Source of the DNA: Circinella minor
Taxonomy: Eukaryota; Mucoromycota; Mucoromycetes; Mucorales; Lichtheimiaceae
Direction of reading: 5' to 3'
Length of the DNA stretch: 64,000 nucleotides
Assembly: GCA_016758965.1 (NCBI GenBank)
Contig: JAEPRB010000038.1
Coordinates: 1 to 64,000 of the forward strand
In this document: positions 1-9,868 of the stretch, in pieces
How the letters are laid out: every line of letters starts with the position of its first letter
Position numbering within the stretch: position 1 is the stretch's first letter
Made by a program: the position numbers and the translations under genes
The notes under the pieces: model-generated
Database searches by the model: none
What the model was told of the DNA's origin: nothing
The model's input: only the letters and a program-made list of their open reading frames with translations

Positions 1-1374
1 GCTGTGTATATGTTAAAAAGATATTTTAAATTATTTACCTTTTATCAAACAATAATTCTTTTACGTATATTAGAAAATAAATTTCTTTCGGATGTAACAT
101 AATAAAATATTAAGCCGAAATACACAGCAACCTCTCCCTTTTTTTTTTTTTTTCTTAAAAAAATAAATAAATTATTTTCATAACAAACAATGAAAATACT
201 TTCTGACAACAAAATAATAAAAGTAGGGCTTAGCACTCTTTTTAATTTTTTTTTTTTTCCCGCCATTATATTCTTTATTCATTTGACACATTTCATATAC
301 ATAATCATTCAACCCTTCCTTGATTGTTTAAAAGTATTCTAAATTCATATTCCTCTCCTTTTTTTTATTTATTATTATTATCTTTAAGAAAAAAACACGT
401 GTCCTTCTCCAAATATGAAAAGTTTATGTTGTAAAATGAATTATATAACTAAACTAAATGATTTTTGCATAATAAAATTCTTTTTCCGAAAAAGGTTACC
501 ATCTATTTTAGAGATAAAGGAAAAAAAAAACCCTGCATCTTTAGCCCTTCCCCTACTCAATTTTTATGTGGCGCGATTTATACTTTTAAGTAGAACGAAA
601 TATATATTTATCAGGATACGCAGCAGTTTTTTTTTTTTTTTTTAAGATCCATTCATAAAAATTAGTGAATGTGATTAATTCATTCCTTTTTAAGTAATTA
701 CACTTTTTTTTTTTTCCTCTTCCTCGTTTTTCTTTCCACCTCCACCCCCCCCATGATCGTCAGAAAAAAAAAGTTGGCTACGCAATTTTTTTTTTTTATT
801 AATCATGAGTTTTTTTTCGACTTTTTAAACCAATAATATTTCTATCAGATGTAAAAAAAAAAGGAGAAAGAAAAAAGCTTGGCAATTTTTTTAAATAATG
901 AAAATTGCATAAACAATAAAAAGACAGAGTACTATTCTTCGGCATTATTATCAAATATAAAATATTCGGTTATGTTATATAATAATGGTAAAGTAGATCT
1001 TTTTTTAATAAAACCAAAAGTACGTACATAAATTATTATTATTATTATTATTATATACGGTTTTATCAATGAAAATAGAATGTCCTTTTTTTTTTTTTGA
1101 TAAAATGAGTTCATCTTTTACTGCTGCACTCAATAAAAAAATAAAAGGGATATAAAACAAAGATTCTAGAAAATTAAACTTGTTTTTATAGAGATACTGA
1201 CTGGTTGTATATTCTCTTCAGATTACATACTAAAAGTAATTTATTATATATGATATATAAAAAAAAAAAAAAAAACTTTTTAAGAGACGCATCGCTTAAT
1301 TTCATTGTTGAATGAAATTATTTATTCTATCGTACACCTCAATAATAACAGATAGATTCATTTACCCTCTGCTC
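1..1374. other. AT-rich intergenic DNA
   Basis: This stretch is made of long A and T runs and short ATT repeats. Every open frame here is short and built from homopolymer-coded Lys, Phe or Ile, with no recognisable domain and no convincing start context. I see no gene. Confidence 0.6.
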
Positions 1375-1767
1375 GGGTGCACTAAATTTTTGGGTAGGAA
1401 ACCTTCCTTATTTGGATTTTTGGGTACTTAGCCACTGAAATTTGGGTACTTCGCCACTGAACGAGCTCAGAAGTACCCAAAAGTGCCTGAAGGAAGGTAC
1501 CTTTTTTTTTTTTTTAGATTTTTAGATTTTTATTTATTTTTGAGTACTGTGATACACCTCATTCAGCTTAATAATAATACCCTATACTCTAGTCAACATT
1601 AATCAGTTATATTGAAATTTAATAACAAAAAATAACAAGAATAAGAGTAAAGCTATAAGGCCCAAAAGGACTCAAACAATTGACTTCTTCTATTTTACTT
1701 GTACTAGAAAAATTGACTGCTTCACTTTTATTACCGAAAATGGAAGTGCCCAAAAATTATGGCACCC
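1375..1767. repeat. Candidate small inverted-repeat element
   Basis: The left end GGGTGCACTAAATTTTTGGG (from 1375) is matched in inverted orientation by the right end (1748-1767), which reads GGGTGCCATAATTTTTGGGC on the minus strand. Inside, 1390-1502 forms a second imperfect hairpin whose arms share TTTTGGGTACTT and CCTTCCTT, and GGGTACTT(A/C)GCCACTGAA occurs twice as a direct repeat. No target duplication is visible at the outer ends. It could be a degraded MITE or only a locally palindromic region. Confidence 0.35.
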
Positions 1768-1944
1768 AATTTTTGAACACAAGCTTCCATATTGGAACTA
1801 TAGACCATAATTAAAAAAAAAAAGTAATACTATGAGAGTCTGGCTTGTACGACGATGATTCTGCGTAGTCAATGACGTGCTCTTTTTTTTTTTTATACCT
1901 GTTTTTTTTTTTTTTTTCAATATATATCTATTTTTTTTCCTAGG

Positions 1945-2715
1945 ATGAATCCCACTAATCAACAATCTGCACCAAGCGATCCCTATCTCGATTTGCTCTT
2001 GCAAATTCGTGATTCAGTTGTACGAATCGAACAACGTTTGACATCCGTAGAGAATCATTTAGATCTCATTCCACAGCAACAACAACAACAAGAACAGTCA
2101 CTCGGTACAATCGCCATACCGCTTGCTGCCTACAACCGTGAAGAAGATCAAGAGCAGCGGTTTCGGGACAGTATGGCGCAGCATTATCAACCTCCGCCTG
2201 GTGCACCAGACGTCAATTCCAGGGGCACCATTAAAAAACCTGACTATGGGAAGGACAAGTCAATCGGCAAAAAGGCTATCGTCGCCTTTTTGAAAATCCA
2301 TGGAAACATTGATGAGGAAAGCGTTGACAGCATGTATAAGTCGTTGCTGAAGGAGTCAAGAACGCATAAACGAGCTCTTGAACGTGCCTTGGATCAGTCT
2401 CCTTCGGTGACGACTTATAGAACCTTCTCACCCCAGATCAGGAGGATGGAAATTGAAAAGTTTGAGGGCAACATCAAGTACATGTACAAGTTGCCCATCG
2501 ACAAGTGCAAGGATCATTGGGTAGGAGATTATTTTATCCACAATGTCTTCAAAACCATCGTCAGGTATGTTTATATGTAATCATGGGTGTTACCGCTAAA
2601 TTCATGTATAAAATAGTTATATTAATTAATAATACTTTCTACTAATAATATCATTTATAGGTCAAATACAAATGACTCTGCAGATTCTTCTGTTGGTTCT
2701 CGGTCAGCAATCTAA
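1945..2715 (-). other. Minus strand opposite the coiled-coil gene
   Basis: No gene is called on this strand. The coding reading at this place is on the plus strand and is described in the next entry. Confidence 0.3.
1945..2715 (+). CDS. Coiled-coil protein of unknown function (two-exon minimal model)
   Basis: The minimal model joins 1945-2564 and 2661-2715 and gives 224 residues. The intron starts GTATGT, contains CTACTAATAAT before TTATAG, and keeps phase (AG|G = Arg). Residues about 18-42 form a heptad-like helix (LLLQIRDSVVRIEQRL), followed by a Gln run and a basic domain of about 110 residues (about 95-206) rich in Lys, Arg, Trp and aromatics. I do not recognise this domain. Base composition is richer in G and C than the flanks, which supports coding. 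The second exon ends in frame at TAA just before a GTAACA donor-like site. Further exon-like pieces lie at about 2790-3192, so the real protein may be longer through another donor such as CTCG|GTCAGC. Start: the first ATG of the open frame, after a pyrimidine-rich leader. Confidence 0.6.
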
Positions 2716-2796
2716 GTAACAATATCTAACAATGTTTTATATATAATCGAGTACAGTACTAACATATATAAGTAGGAGTCATATGGATTTATCCAG

Positions 2797-3192
2797 TCAA
2801 TGAGGAGCTTCACCGGCATCAACATTACGAACTCAAGAGTCATTTATGTCAATGTAAGTTATACACGAGCTCCTGTTAAACGACTAGATGTATTAAAAGG
2901 GAGTTTTTTTTTGTAGCACCAGTGATCACACCGAATCAAATACGCAAGATCAAATGTAAGTAATAACAAAAACTTGGTAATACGTATATTTGGTAATGTT
3001 ATTCTAATCTGGAACTTCTTTTATAGGCAACAACCTCCACCAACTTCTCTATCTATCTTTTCACCATCGCCATCATTGTCTACAATTCAACAACTACAAT
3101 CCCATATAAAAATTACACACAAACCCGAACAACCTCCTCTCGCTACTTCTTCATCCACCTTTTCCGCTTCTTCTCCTGTGCTCGATGACTGA
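2797..3192 (+). other. Likely downstream exons of the coiled-coil gene
   Basis: Three exon-like blocks follow: one ending at about 2852 before GTAAGTTATAC, one after TTTTGTAG (about 2917-2955) ending before GTAAGTAA, and one after TTTTATAG (3028-3192). In a single consistent frame the last two encode TSDHTESNTQDQM joined to QQPPPTSLSIF, then a Pro/Ser/Thr/Gln-rich tail ending SSPVLDD and a TGA stop at 3190-3192. This reads as a hydrophilic low-complexity C-terminus. How it joins to the exon ending near 2700 is unclear, because one junction must skip an in-frame TAA. Alternative splicing is possible. Confidence 0.4.
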
Positions 3193-3550
3193 GGAAAGGT
3201 GTAGCTTCCCAGTCATTCCCCAAATCAACTCGCGAACGCCCTAATTCCAATAATAATATATGATATATAATAATATGAATAATATGATTTTAATAATAAA
3301 ATATTTACAATACCATTTATGATATATCACGAGTTATCGTTGGATTATTTTACACTGTTTGCCAAAAGAGAAATACTACGACTGACTTTCAAATTAGAAG
3401 TTCCGGAAGTTCCGGAAGTTCCGCAGGTTCCATGGTAATTGGTGGACTGTTATTACTTCCTTTGGATCTTCGTCCTCTTCTTTTTCATCTTCTGTTTTTA
3501 CAAAGTAATAAGTGAGTAATAACATTATACACTTGAACATCAATTTGACA
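3193..3550. other. Intergenic DNA
   Basis: The stretch is AT-rich, with a short direct repeat of AGTTCCGGA near 3404-3424. No supported gene is seen. Confidence 0.4.
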
Positions 3551-4093
3551 TTAAAGCTTGTTTAGCTTTACACCTTCGAATGAGGTATCCTTGGTAGTTT
3601 CACTATTTATTGACATCTTCACTTCCCTTGTCTCATAATCTTTTAATGATTGAGACCAAAGCAAGGATTTCACGTGTACTTGTTTCACTATGATTTGAAG
3701 GAAACAAAAAATAAAATAAAAAAAAAGCAACAAGAAATCTTTACATGCGTAAAGCACGATATTTGGCCATTCGACGATAACAAATAAAAACCGCCTGCAA
3801 AGCAGAATTGGGAGTGATGTTTGGAAAAGATGATGAGAACGATGATATGTCAGTGACACATAGTTAGCAATTAAATAATATAAAAAACGCGTTTTACGTA
3901 GAGATGACAATTTTTATTTTTCGTTTATCGTACTTCTTGTACCTGAATCGTGTGCTTTTGATCCATTTTCCGTTTGCCTTTCGCCGTCGAAATTGGGTTA
4001 AAATAAACCAAGTGGGTTATTTTTTTTTTTTTTGCTCACCGTGCTTGTACCTGACTCGTTACCTTGGCCATCAGTGGGGTGGATGGAGGTCAT
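3551..4093 (-). CDS. Putative small spliced gene, hypothetical
   Basis: On the minus strand an ATG at 4093 opens MTSIHPTDGQGNESGT, ending near a GTGAGC donor-like site. A strong acceptor (pyrimidines then TTTGCAG) lies near 3795 and opens an exon reading AVFICYRRMAKYRALR, which ends at a GTAAAG donor. The next acceptor, TCATAG, gives two possible tails: ETSTREILALVSIIKRL with a stop at 3633-3635, or a longer one ending GVKLNKL at 3551. The middle exon linkage is not resolved. I do not recognise the product. It may be a real small gene or part of the decayed locus immediately upstream. Confidence 0.25.
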
Positions 4094-4324
4094 CTTTATA
4101 AAGAATAAAAATTTTTAGTGGTTTTATTGTATATTATGTTTTTTTTTTATTCGAGTGTACCTTAGCCATCATTTTCTATCTTGTGATTCCGTTTCATCGC
4201 TACAGCGCTGGTCTGTTGTTCCTTGAAGACTACTCAAAAGCATTACTTCATGCAACCTTTAAAATATGAAAATGTTTTTTATTTTATTTTTCGGTTTCAC
4301 GTATTCTCATGGCATGCGTTACAA

Positions 4325-5091
4325 TCAAGCTGCTTCTTTAATTTCTTCTTGATCTTCATCACTCTCATGCAAATTCAAAGGATTTGATTTCTTGAATCGA
4401 TTCTCGAGTTGCTTGCCTTTTCAGTATATTTTTTTTTAATGTAGCAGCCATTGATGACGGTGGTATAGGGACTGGTGAATGTTTTAATGGTTTGGGCTGG
4501 TATAATATAAGTAGTCACTATCTGATTTGTCATAAATCATATACAACATCTAGCCATCACCATCTATATACTCCCAAGAATAATTTACCTTGTACTGTTC
4601 CACATCTTTTAACTCAAACCGCTAGGTCTTCATACTGAGATACGAATCAACGTGGTGCACAACTCCAACTGTATTTTTACCTGTTGGGTTTATTGACTTG
4701 AGCGCGTCTTCGTGTCGAAAAATAATATACACAGATGTCGTGCAAATACTCAAGTCCAACAAGAAAATAACAAGTCTTTGACTTATTTGTCGATTTTCCT
4801 TTGATCACCATTATTATTATTTATATGGATGCTACTATCGAGAAGCTTTGTGGCAGTGGTCTAGGTCTATTTGTCCAGAGACTTTTATTGTTGTTGTTGT
4901 TGTTGTTGTTCACCCCATTATTGGTAAGGTTCCAACCATAATGCACCAGTATTCTAAGGCTCTTCTTTTCCAGATACAAAAGCTTGTAATTCACCATACG
5001 CTGATTCAAGTCGTGCTTCTGTCACATTCGCATAATCCAGTTGTAAATTGTCACGGCATTCAAAGATTACTACTCCATAACTGGCACGCAT
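4325..5091 (-). pseudogene. Decayed protein-coding gene, family unknown
   Basis: Several minus-strand stretches read as protein but are broken. The first opens with ATG at 5089-5091, MRASYGVVIFECRDNLQLDY, and stops at 4954-4956 after 45 residues. A second, about 4800-4484, reads IIFRHEDALKSINPTGKN and later RFELKDVEQYKVNYSWEYID and MLYMIYDKSDSDYLYY, but has TAG stops at 4622-4624 and 4550-4552 inside otherwise protein-like sequence. A third, near 4420-4325, reads LENRFKKSNPLNLHESDEDQ with an acidic tail and TGA at 4325-4327. The residue pattern is coding-like, and in-frame stops at codons that could have been CAG or TGG suggest decay. I cannot assign a family. Confidence 0.4.
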
Positions 5092-5976
5092 TTTATTTTA
5101 TTTTTTAGAAAAATGACATGTGCATCAAACATAAAGCGAGATGAAGTGGTGGATATTTAATGTGAGGAATAATAGAAAAAGTGGTACGCTTTTTTTCAGG
5201 TATAAAATATTCATGCTGTTCAGTCGCCGATTGGTTTGTGAAGAATAAACAGCCAGGACAAAGGAAAAACAATCAGGTTTTTTTTTTATATGTTTATTCC
5301 AGGTGTGGAGAGGAACCAATGTATAGTATATGTCTATCGCATCATATAAATCTAAGAACCAATAAAAAAAAACTGAGTTATTGTAAATAATGTTATTGTG
5401 ATAAATTTTATGCAAAGCAAGCAGTAAAAAATAAAAAATGACTAGGTGATTTTTTATGCAAAAGTCATATAGTGAAAATCTTTACAAAAAAAAAAAAAAA
5501 TAAAAGACAAAATAGCAGACCACTTGACAAAAACCGGTGGCGCCCTATACTTCGAAATTCATCATTTTGCCCATGGCTTGTCTTGTATCGAGAGAGTTAA
5601 TGAAATATGGGAATTTATGTGGATTATCATATTTCTGAAAACCATGACCGACCGACCCTTTATTATTTTGTAAATGATAAATAAAATATATTAAGTTTGA
5701 TACAGATTAACATAATTGGGTCTCTGTCAACAATAATAGAATTAATCACTACCTCCCCTACGAGATGATGCAATTTTGATTTCCAACGATAATGCCAGAA
5801 TTAATTTCAGCATGTGAATAACATAGTAATCAACTCGGCTACAGATAAAATCCTTGAAAATGTATCATCATGAAGCCAATTTTTCCTTTAGTGTTTTCAG
5901 TTACATCATCCGCAGTAGCACAACAACTACAATTATACATTTATACAACACATCTATTCCACAGACTGACTCCTTC
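5092..5976. other. Intergenic DNA with a possible retroelement scrap
   Basis: Most of this stretch is low-complexity. Around 5495-5650 one plus-strand frame reads KDKIADHLTKTGGALYFEIH, which recalls the C-terminal part of retroelement polyproteins where A-D-x-L-T/A-K is common. It is too short to classify. Confidence 0.25.
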
Positions 5977-7230
5977 TATTTAGGAATACCATTTAACAGC
6001 AACACTTCCATGGATCCCTAGTTACTTATAAAGCATAATACCAAAAAAGCTATCGATCTCCGCAGTCTCTTTAACTCAATAGCCCTCAGTCCATCCTGTT
6101 TCAATTGCCTTTTATCCGCAAGAATATATAGTCAATTCATTCCTCGACCACAGATGAAATATGGTCTTGCTATACAAAGTCTCAACACAAAAACACACAC
6201 CAAACTATTAGATAAAACACAAACCACCTGTCTCCGACCGTAGAATTTATGGCAGCTCTAGCAGAATCTCGTCAAGTACAGTAATGCAGCACGTACTCGA
6301 TATCCCAACAACGGCCTTATGTGGCTCAGTATTGCAAGCAAAATTTCTAAACCATATTCGTTGGTTGCCAGTTGACGCCTTAGAGCAAGTGCAAGGATGG
6401 TGTTAAAAAAATTGTAACTTTGAATTTTTTTTGGGCTGTAACTTTATAGCCTGATATCCCTGGTTTTAATTTTACACACCAAGTTACAACCACCTCTGCA
6501 TCACTTCGCTGTAAAAGCTGGGCTGTAAAGTTACAGTCCTAGGTGATTTAGAGCACCCGCTGCACATGCTCTTACTAACACAACTCTTGCCAGAACTCAC
6601 ATTTACCACATTTACCCTCAATATCAACACCTCCAGAAAACAAAACTATGGTAACGTTTGCAGAGTCAACTTGAACCATACGACAAAAAGCAGCTCAAAA
6701 TTGCTATCAACTTCATGTATGATACCACCCTCACTCATCGTCGAAACAGCAACAAAGCAGAATTACCCCATGCTTGGCAAGATACTTGCGGTATTGGTCC
6801 AATTGTGTTCTTACCTATGACATACTACTAACGTAGTAGATTGCTTCGATGAAGACTTGGATGGATGCCAAATGGCCGACCTGACGTAATATGTAACAAT
6901 TAATTGCAATAACGGGAACTCACCTTTCACGAAAACATGTCACCTATTGCCTCAATGCTTATATATGACTCAAAGTTTCTTATATAGTCCTCGATCTAAT
7001 ATCGTTTTAATTGGACGTATTACCAAAAAACCAACCTCACAACCCCAATAAAAGGCGTTATTAAATCAATTTATGGAACCAATTAGCACGACTCATGTTC
7101 GGTATTGGCGCACTTTGTCATGGCAATGACATATGTATTTAAATCTGATTCAATTATTAACAAGACATCATCCAATGATTTCGTACTTTGGAAATCTGAA
7201 TCCTCAGACTGCAGACCATCATCTCTGTAA
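5977..7230 (+). pseudogene. Relic of a LINE-type reverse transcriptase ORF
   Basis: One frame reads YLGIPFNSNTSMDP, a stop (TAG at 6019-6021), then LLIKHNTKKAIDLRSLFNSI and CLLSARIYSQFIPRPQMKYG. YLG(I/V)PF and the following helix are typical of the segment after the catalytic domain of non-LTR reverse transcriptases. In another frame (about 6281-6382) MQHVLDIPTTA continues to FLNHIRWLPVDAL; beyond the MITE at 6383-6571 it resumes as LTQLLPEL. Further on, frame-shifted pieces read RLGWMPNGRPD and TRKHVTYCLNAY, like the terminal Cys/His region. Multiple stops and shifts show it is dead. The N-terminal endonuclease and YADD parts are not present here. Confidence 0.55.
6383..6571. mobile_element. 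PIF/Harbinger-type MITE with TTA target duplication
   Basis: This 189-bp element starts GAGCAAGTGCA and ends TGCACATGCTC, forming an imperfect terminal inverted repeat. Flanking TTA trinucleotides at 6380-6382 and 6572-6574 fit the 3-bp TWA duplication of the PIF/Harbinger superfamily. The inside carries TTGTAACTTT and CTGTAAAGTTACAG in opposite orientations, so most of the element is quasi-palindromic. It has no coding capacity. Removing it with one TTA joins GTT GAC GCC TTA to CTA ACA CAA CTC and restores the reading frame of the host LINE relic, which fixes the insertion boundaries independently of the repeat ends. Confidence 0.7.
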
Positions 7231-8623
7231 CTTATATATTCTTATTTATATATATATTTGAAAAAAAAACCGCAATCATTTGAGCTTCTTATTTATCATC
7301 CATTTTTCTTTATTCACTACAGTACTATCTTACCTTCCAGCACTATTTCCCCTCTCAACTAGTCTCCCCCAACTATTATACATCATTTCCCCCCTCTAAC
7401 AAATCAGGTTTCGTTTCTCTTCACACAGACCCGACTTCGGCAAATATGCTAAATGTGCTGTGCCTTTTGAAACCATTATTGTTTTTTATATATACTTACA
7501 GTATCAGAACAATTAAATAAAATATTAAGTTTGACCCAGACGAACTAAGCGATTCCTAAATCCTAAAGGCACTTTTCAAAATTCCAATAAAACGCCTATA
7601 AAAAGGGAGAAAAAAATGCATTACTGATGCATGCATTGGGCGTTTTATATAATGACAACACCCCTTGCGTCTGCCGATTTCTCCCTTATTCAAGAACAAA
7701 TTATTGATTATGATTGTTTTAAGAAAAATTGTTTTTTCTCTTTTTATACAAATCCTCCCTTTCTAATTCTAAAAAAAAAAACATTCTAGAACAAAACAAA
7801 GCAATAATAATCAATAGCAATATTGTAAGAGATTACTTTAACAAAAAAAAATAGTAAAAGCAGTAAAATAATGTATTATATGTACTTGTTTACTTCTCAA
7901 CAATAATAACAATAGTAAATACTATAGTAAACTTGTTGTTATACCAGTTAGTAACTTGTTAGGTGTTTGCATATTTGTACGTATATAGAAACAAAACTCT
8001 ATTTTCTTTTTTTAACTCCATATACTTGTAATACGTAATACTATTTTATACTAGTATTCTTGTTTGAAAAGTTTGTTATAATAGTCTATTATTACACCAA
8101 AGTACTTTAAATAAAAATATGTTCTTTTTCACCAATTTAACATTATTATGGCTAAAACGAATGGGGTTAATAAACAGCTACTGGTATATATAAATAGTTT
8201 TTTTATTTATGAAAAAGGAAAACAATACTATCGATGTAAAAAAAAAAAAAAAAGAGAGATTTAAAATAGTAGTAACACTCAAGCTAACATTACTACTTTG
8301 GCTTGCTTCTATCAAATTAATTATATATGACCTTACGTACTAACATGTCTACATATTGAAATTAAGATATGCAGCACATAATACGTAGCACAATCAAATA
8401 AATAAAAATCAACAAGATGCATCATTGTTTTTTTTCTTTTTTATAAAAAAAAAAAAAAAAGATTGATCAACAGTTCAAATATGTTTATAAAATAGCATTT
8501 GAAGTTAATACAGATCATCTTTTGTAAGCTCTTCCTTTTTTTTTTCTTTTTATATCAGCAAAAATAAATAAATAAACACATACAATATAATACTTTATTA
8601 TTCGATAATATAATAGTTAAAAA
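7231..8623. other. AT-rich intergenic DNA upstream of the secreted-protein gene
   Basis: Homopolymer and TATA-like runs dominate. Around 7590-7660 there is a small inverted motif (AAAACGCC and GGCGTTTT) enclosing a near-palindromic ATGCATGCAT. No gene is supported. Confidence 0.45.
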
Positions 8624-8926
8624 ATGACACAATTTTCACTTCTTGTTACAATTTGCATATCTTTACTACTATCGATGTCATTTAACAACTGCAAGGTCAA
8701 TGCAATGCCTACCACTATCATAACTCAACGAGATAAAAATAATCAAGAGCTTCGTTGTCCAATGCATGGAGAAGATTCTACGAGAACTACTGAAGAGTGT
8801 TGTGATCCAAGCGCGTTACCGGGTGTAATATATGATAAAGAAAATGATACATGTTATCCTACAGAATATGAAAATTTGCTTGGTCTTTATCAATGGCACT
8901 TTTCAAGTTGCTGTGTTTCCAATTAG
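8624..8926 (+). CDS. Small secreted cysteine-rich protein
   Basis: This single-exon gene encodes 100 residues. The first 27 or so form a classical signal peptide: a short polar start, the hydrophobic core LLVTICISLLLSMSF, and a likely cleavage near VNA|MP. The predicted mature part of about 73 residues has six cysteines at 45, 59, 60, 77, 96 and 97 (C-CC-C-CC), a pattern that suggests three disulfides, and no internal repeats. I do not recognise a family; size and architecture match fungal small secreted proteins that may act outside the cell or in the wall. The start is the only ATG giving the signal peptide; it follows an A-rich leader (TTAAAAAATG). The nearest gene is the P450 that ends 0.94 kb downstream on the other strand. 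Confidence 0.65.
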   Translation: MTQFSLLVTICISLLLSMSFNNCKVNAMPTTIITQRDKNNQELRCPMHGEDSTRTTEECCDPSALPGVIYDKENDTCYPTEYENLLGLYQWHFSSCCVSN

Positions 8927-9868
8927 AAGACAATACCTTATTATTTCTTTACCATGTTACGTATTTATGTGTCTCATTATGTCATGTACCTAAAATGTTT
9001 GTGTTTTTTATTCCAGTTGTCCCTTCCCCCCCAACAGCAATAGCAATAAGATACACACAGTATAGAAGCCGTGTAATTTTGTTTCCTGTCAAAATTTATA
9101 TGTAATGCTTGTTGCTAGTCATCAAAATAAATATGATTGTATAGCTATTGTAGAAGTTATTTGTATATATAAAGTACTACTTAAATTACAATAAAACATC
9201 CAGGGACAAAGTGCTTTGTAGACATTTTTTTAAACGGTAATACAAAATGTTCACTACTGCTAGAATAGTATCAGAATCATAGAATAAGGGTAGAACTTCC
9301 TAAAACACAAATTAATAGTTACGTGCCTTTTGGTTTTCAGTTACGAATACTACTTCACTTCAAACTTCAATTGTAATTCCCGGATTGATGAAACAAGTAA
9401 AATGAGTGCATAAAAAATGAATATTTCATTATAAATGTTTGTCCTTCTGCAAATAAAGATATTAGCAAATCATCATGAAAAGAAATTAATAGATTAATAT
9501 ATGTTGTTTGTACTTTAATTTTTTATATACATTATATATAAATATTACTATATAGAACCAGTTAAATTTAAACAGTGATAACACTGCGTACGAAGTTCAA
9601 AGTATAAAGTTACATATGTAGCATGTTTTTTTTTAAGAAAAGAATACTTCCCACTTTGAGCGTTGATCATGTTAGCTTGGTTGATTCAAAGACTTTGTAT
9701 TAGTGCAACGTGTCTTGTCAATTTTTGAAGGTAACAAAAATACCAAACACTTTATATAATTTGCTATATATATACAATTCATTTAATGTACGTACTAATA
9801 ATAGTTATAATAGTAATAAATTTATGCTTATTTTTATTGTTTATATTATTTAAGGCATAAATCTATTG
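8927..9868. other. Intergenic DNA between convergent genes
   Basis: This is the 3' flank of the secreted-protein gene (plus) and the P450 (minus). The AT-rich sequence contains several AATAAA-like signals (for example near 9126 and 9192). No gene is supported. Confidence 0.5.

Noticed and set aside
1945..2715. A gene on the minus strand at this place
   Set aside because: The placeholder entry for the minus strand only records that nothing is called there; all coding evidence is on the plus strand.
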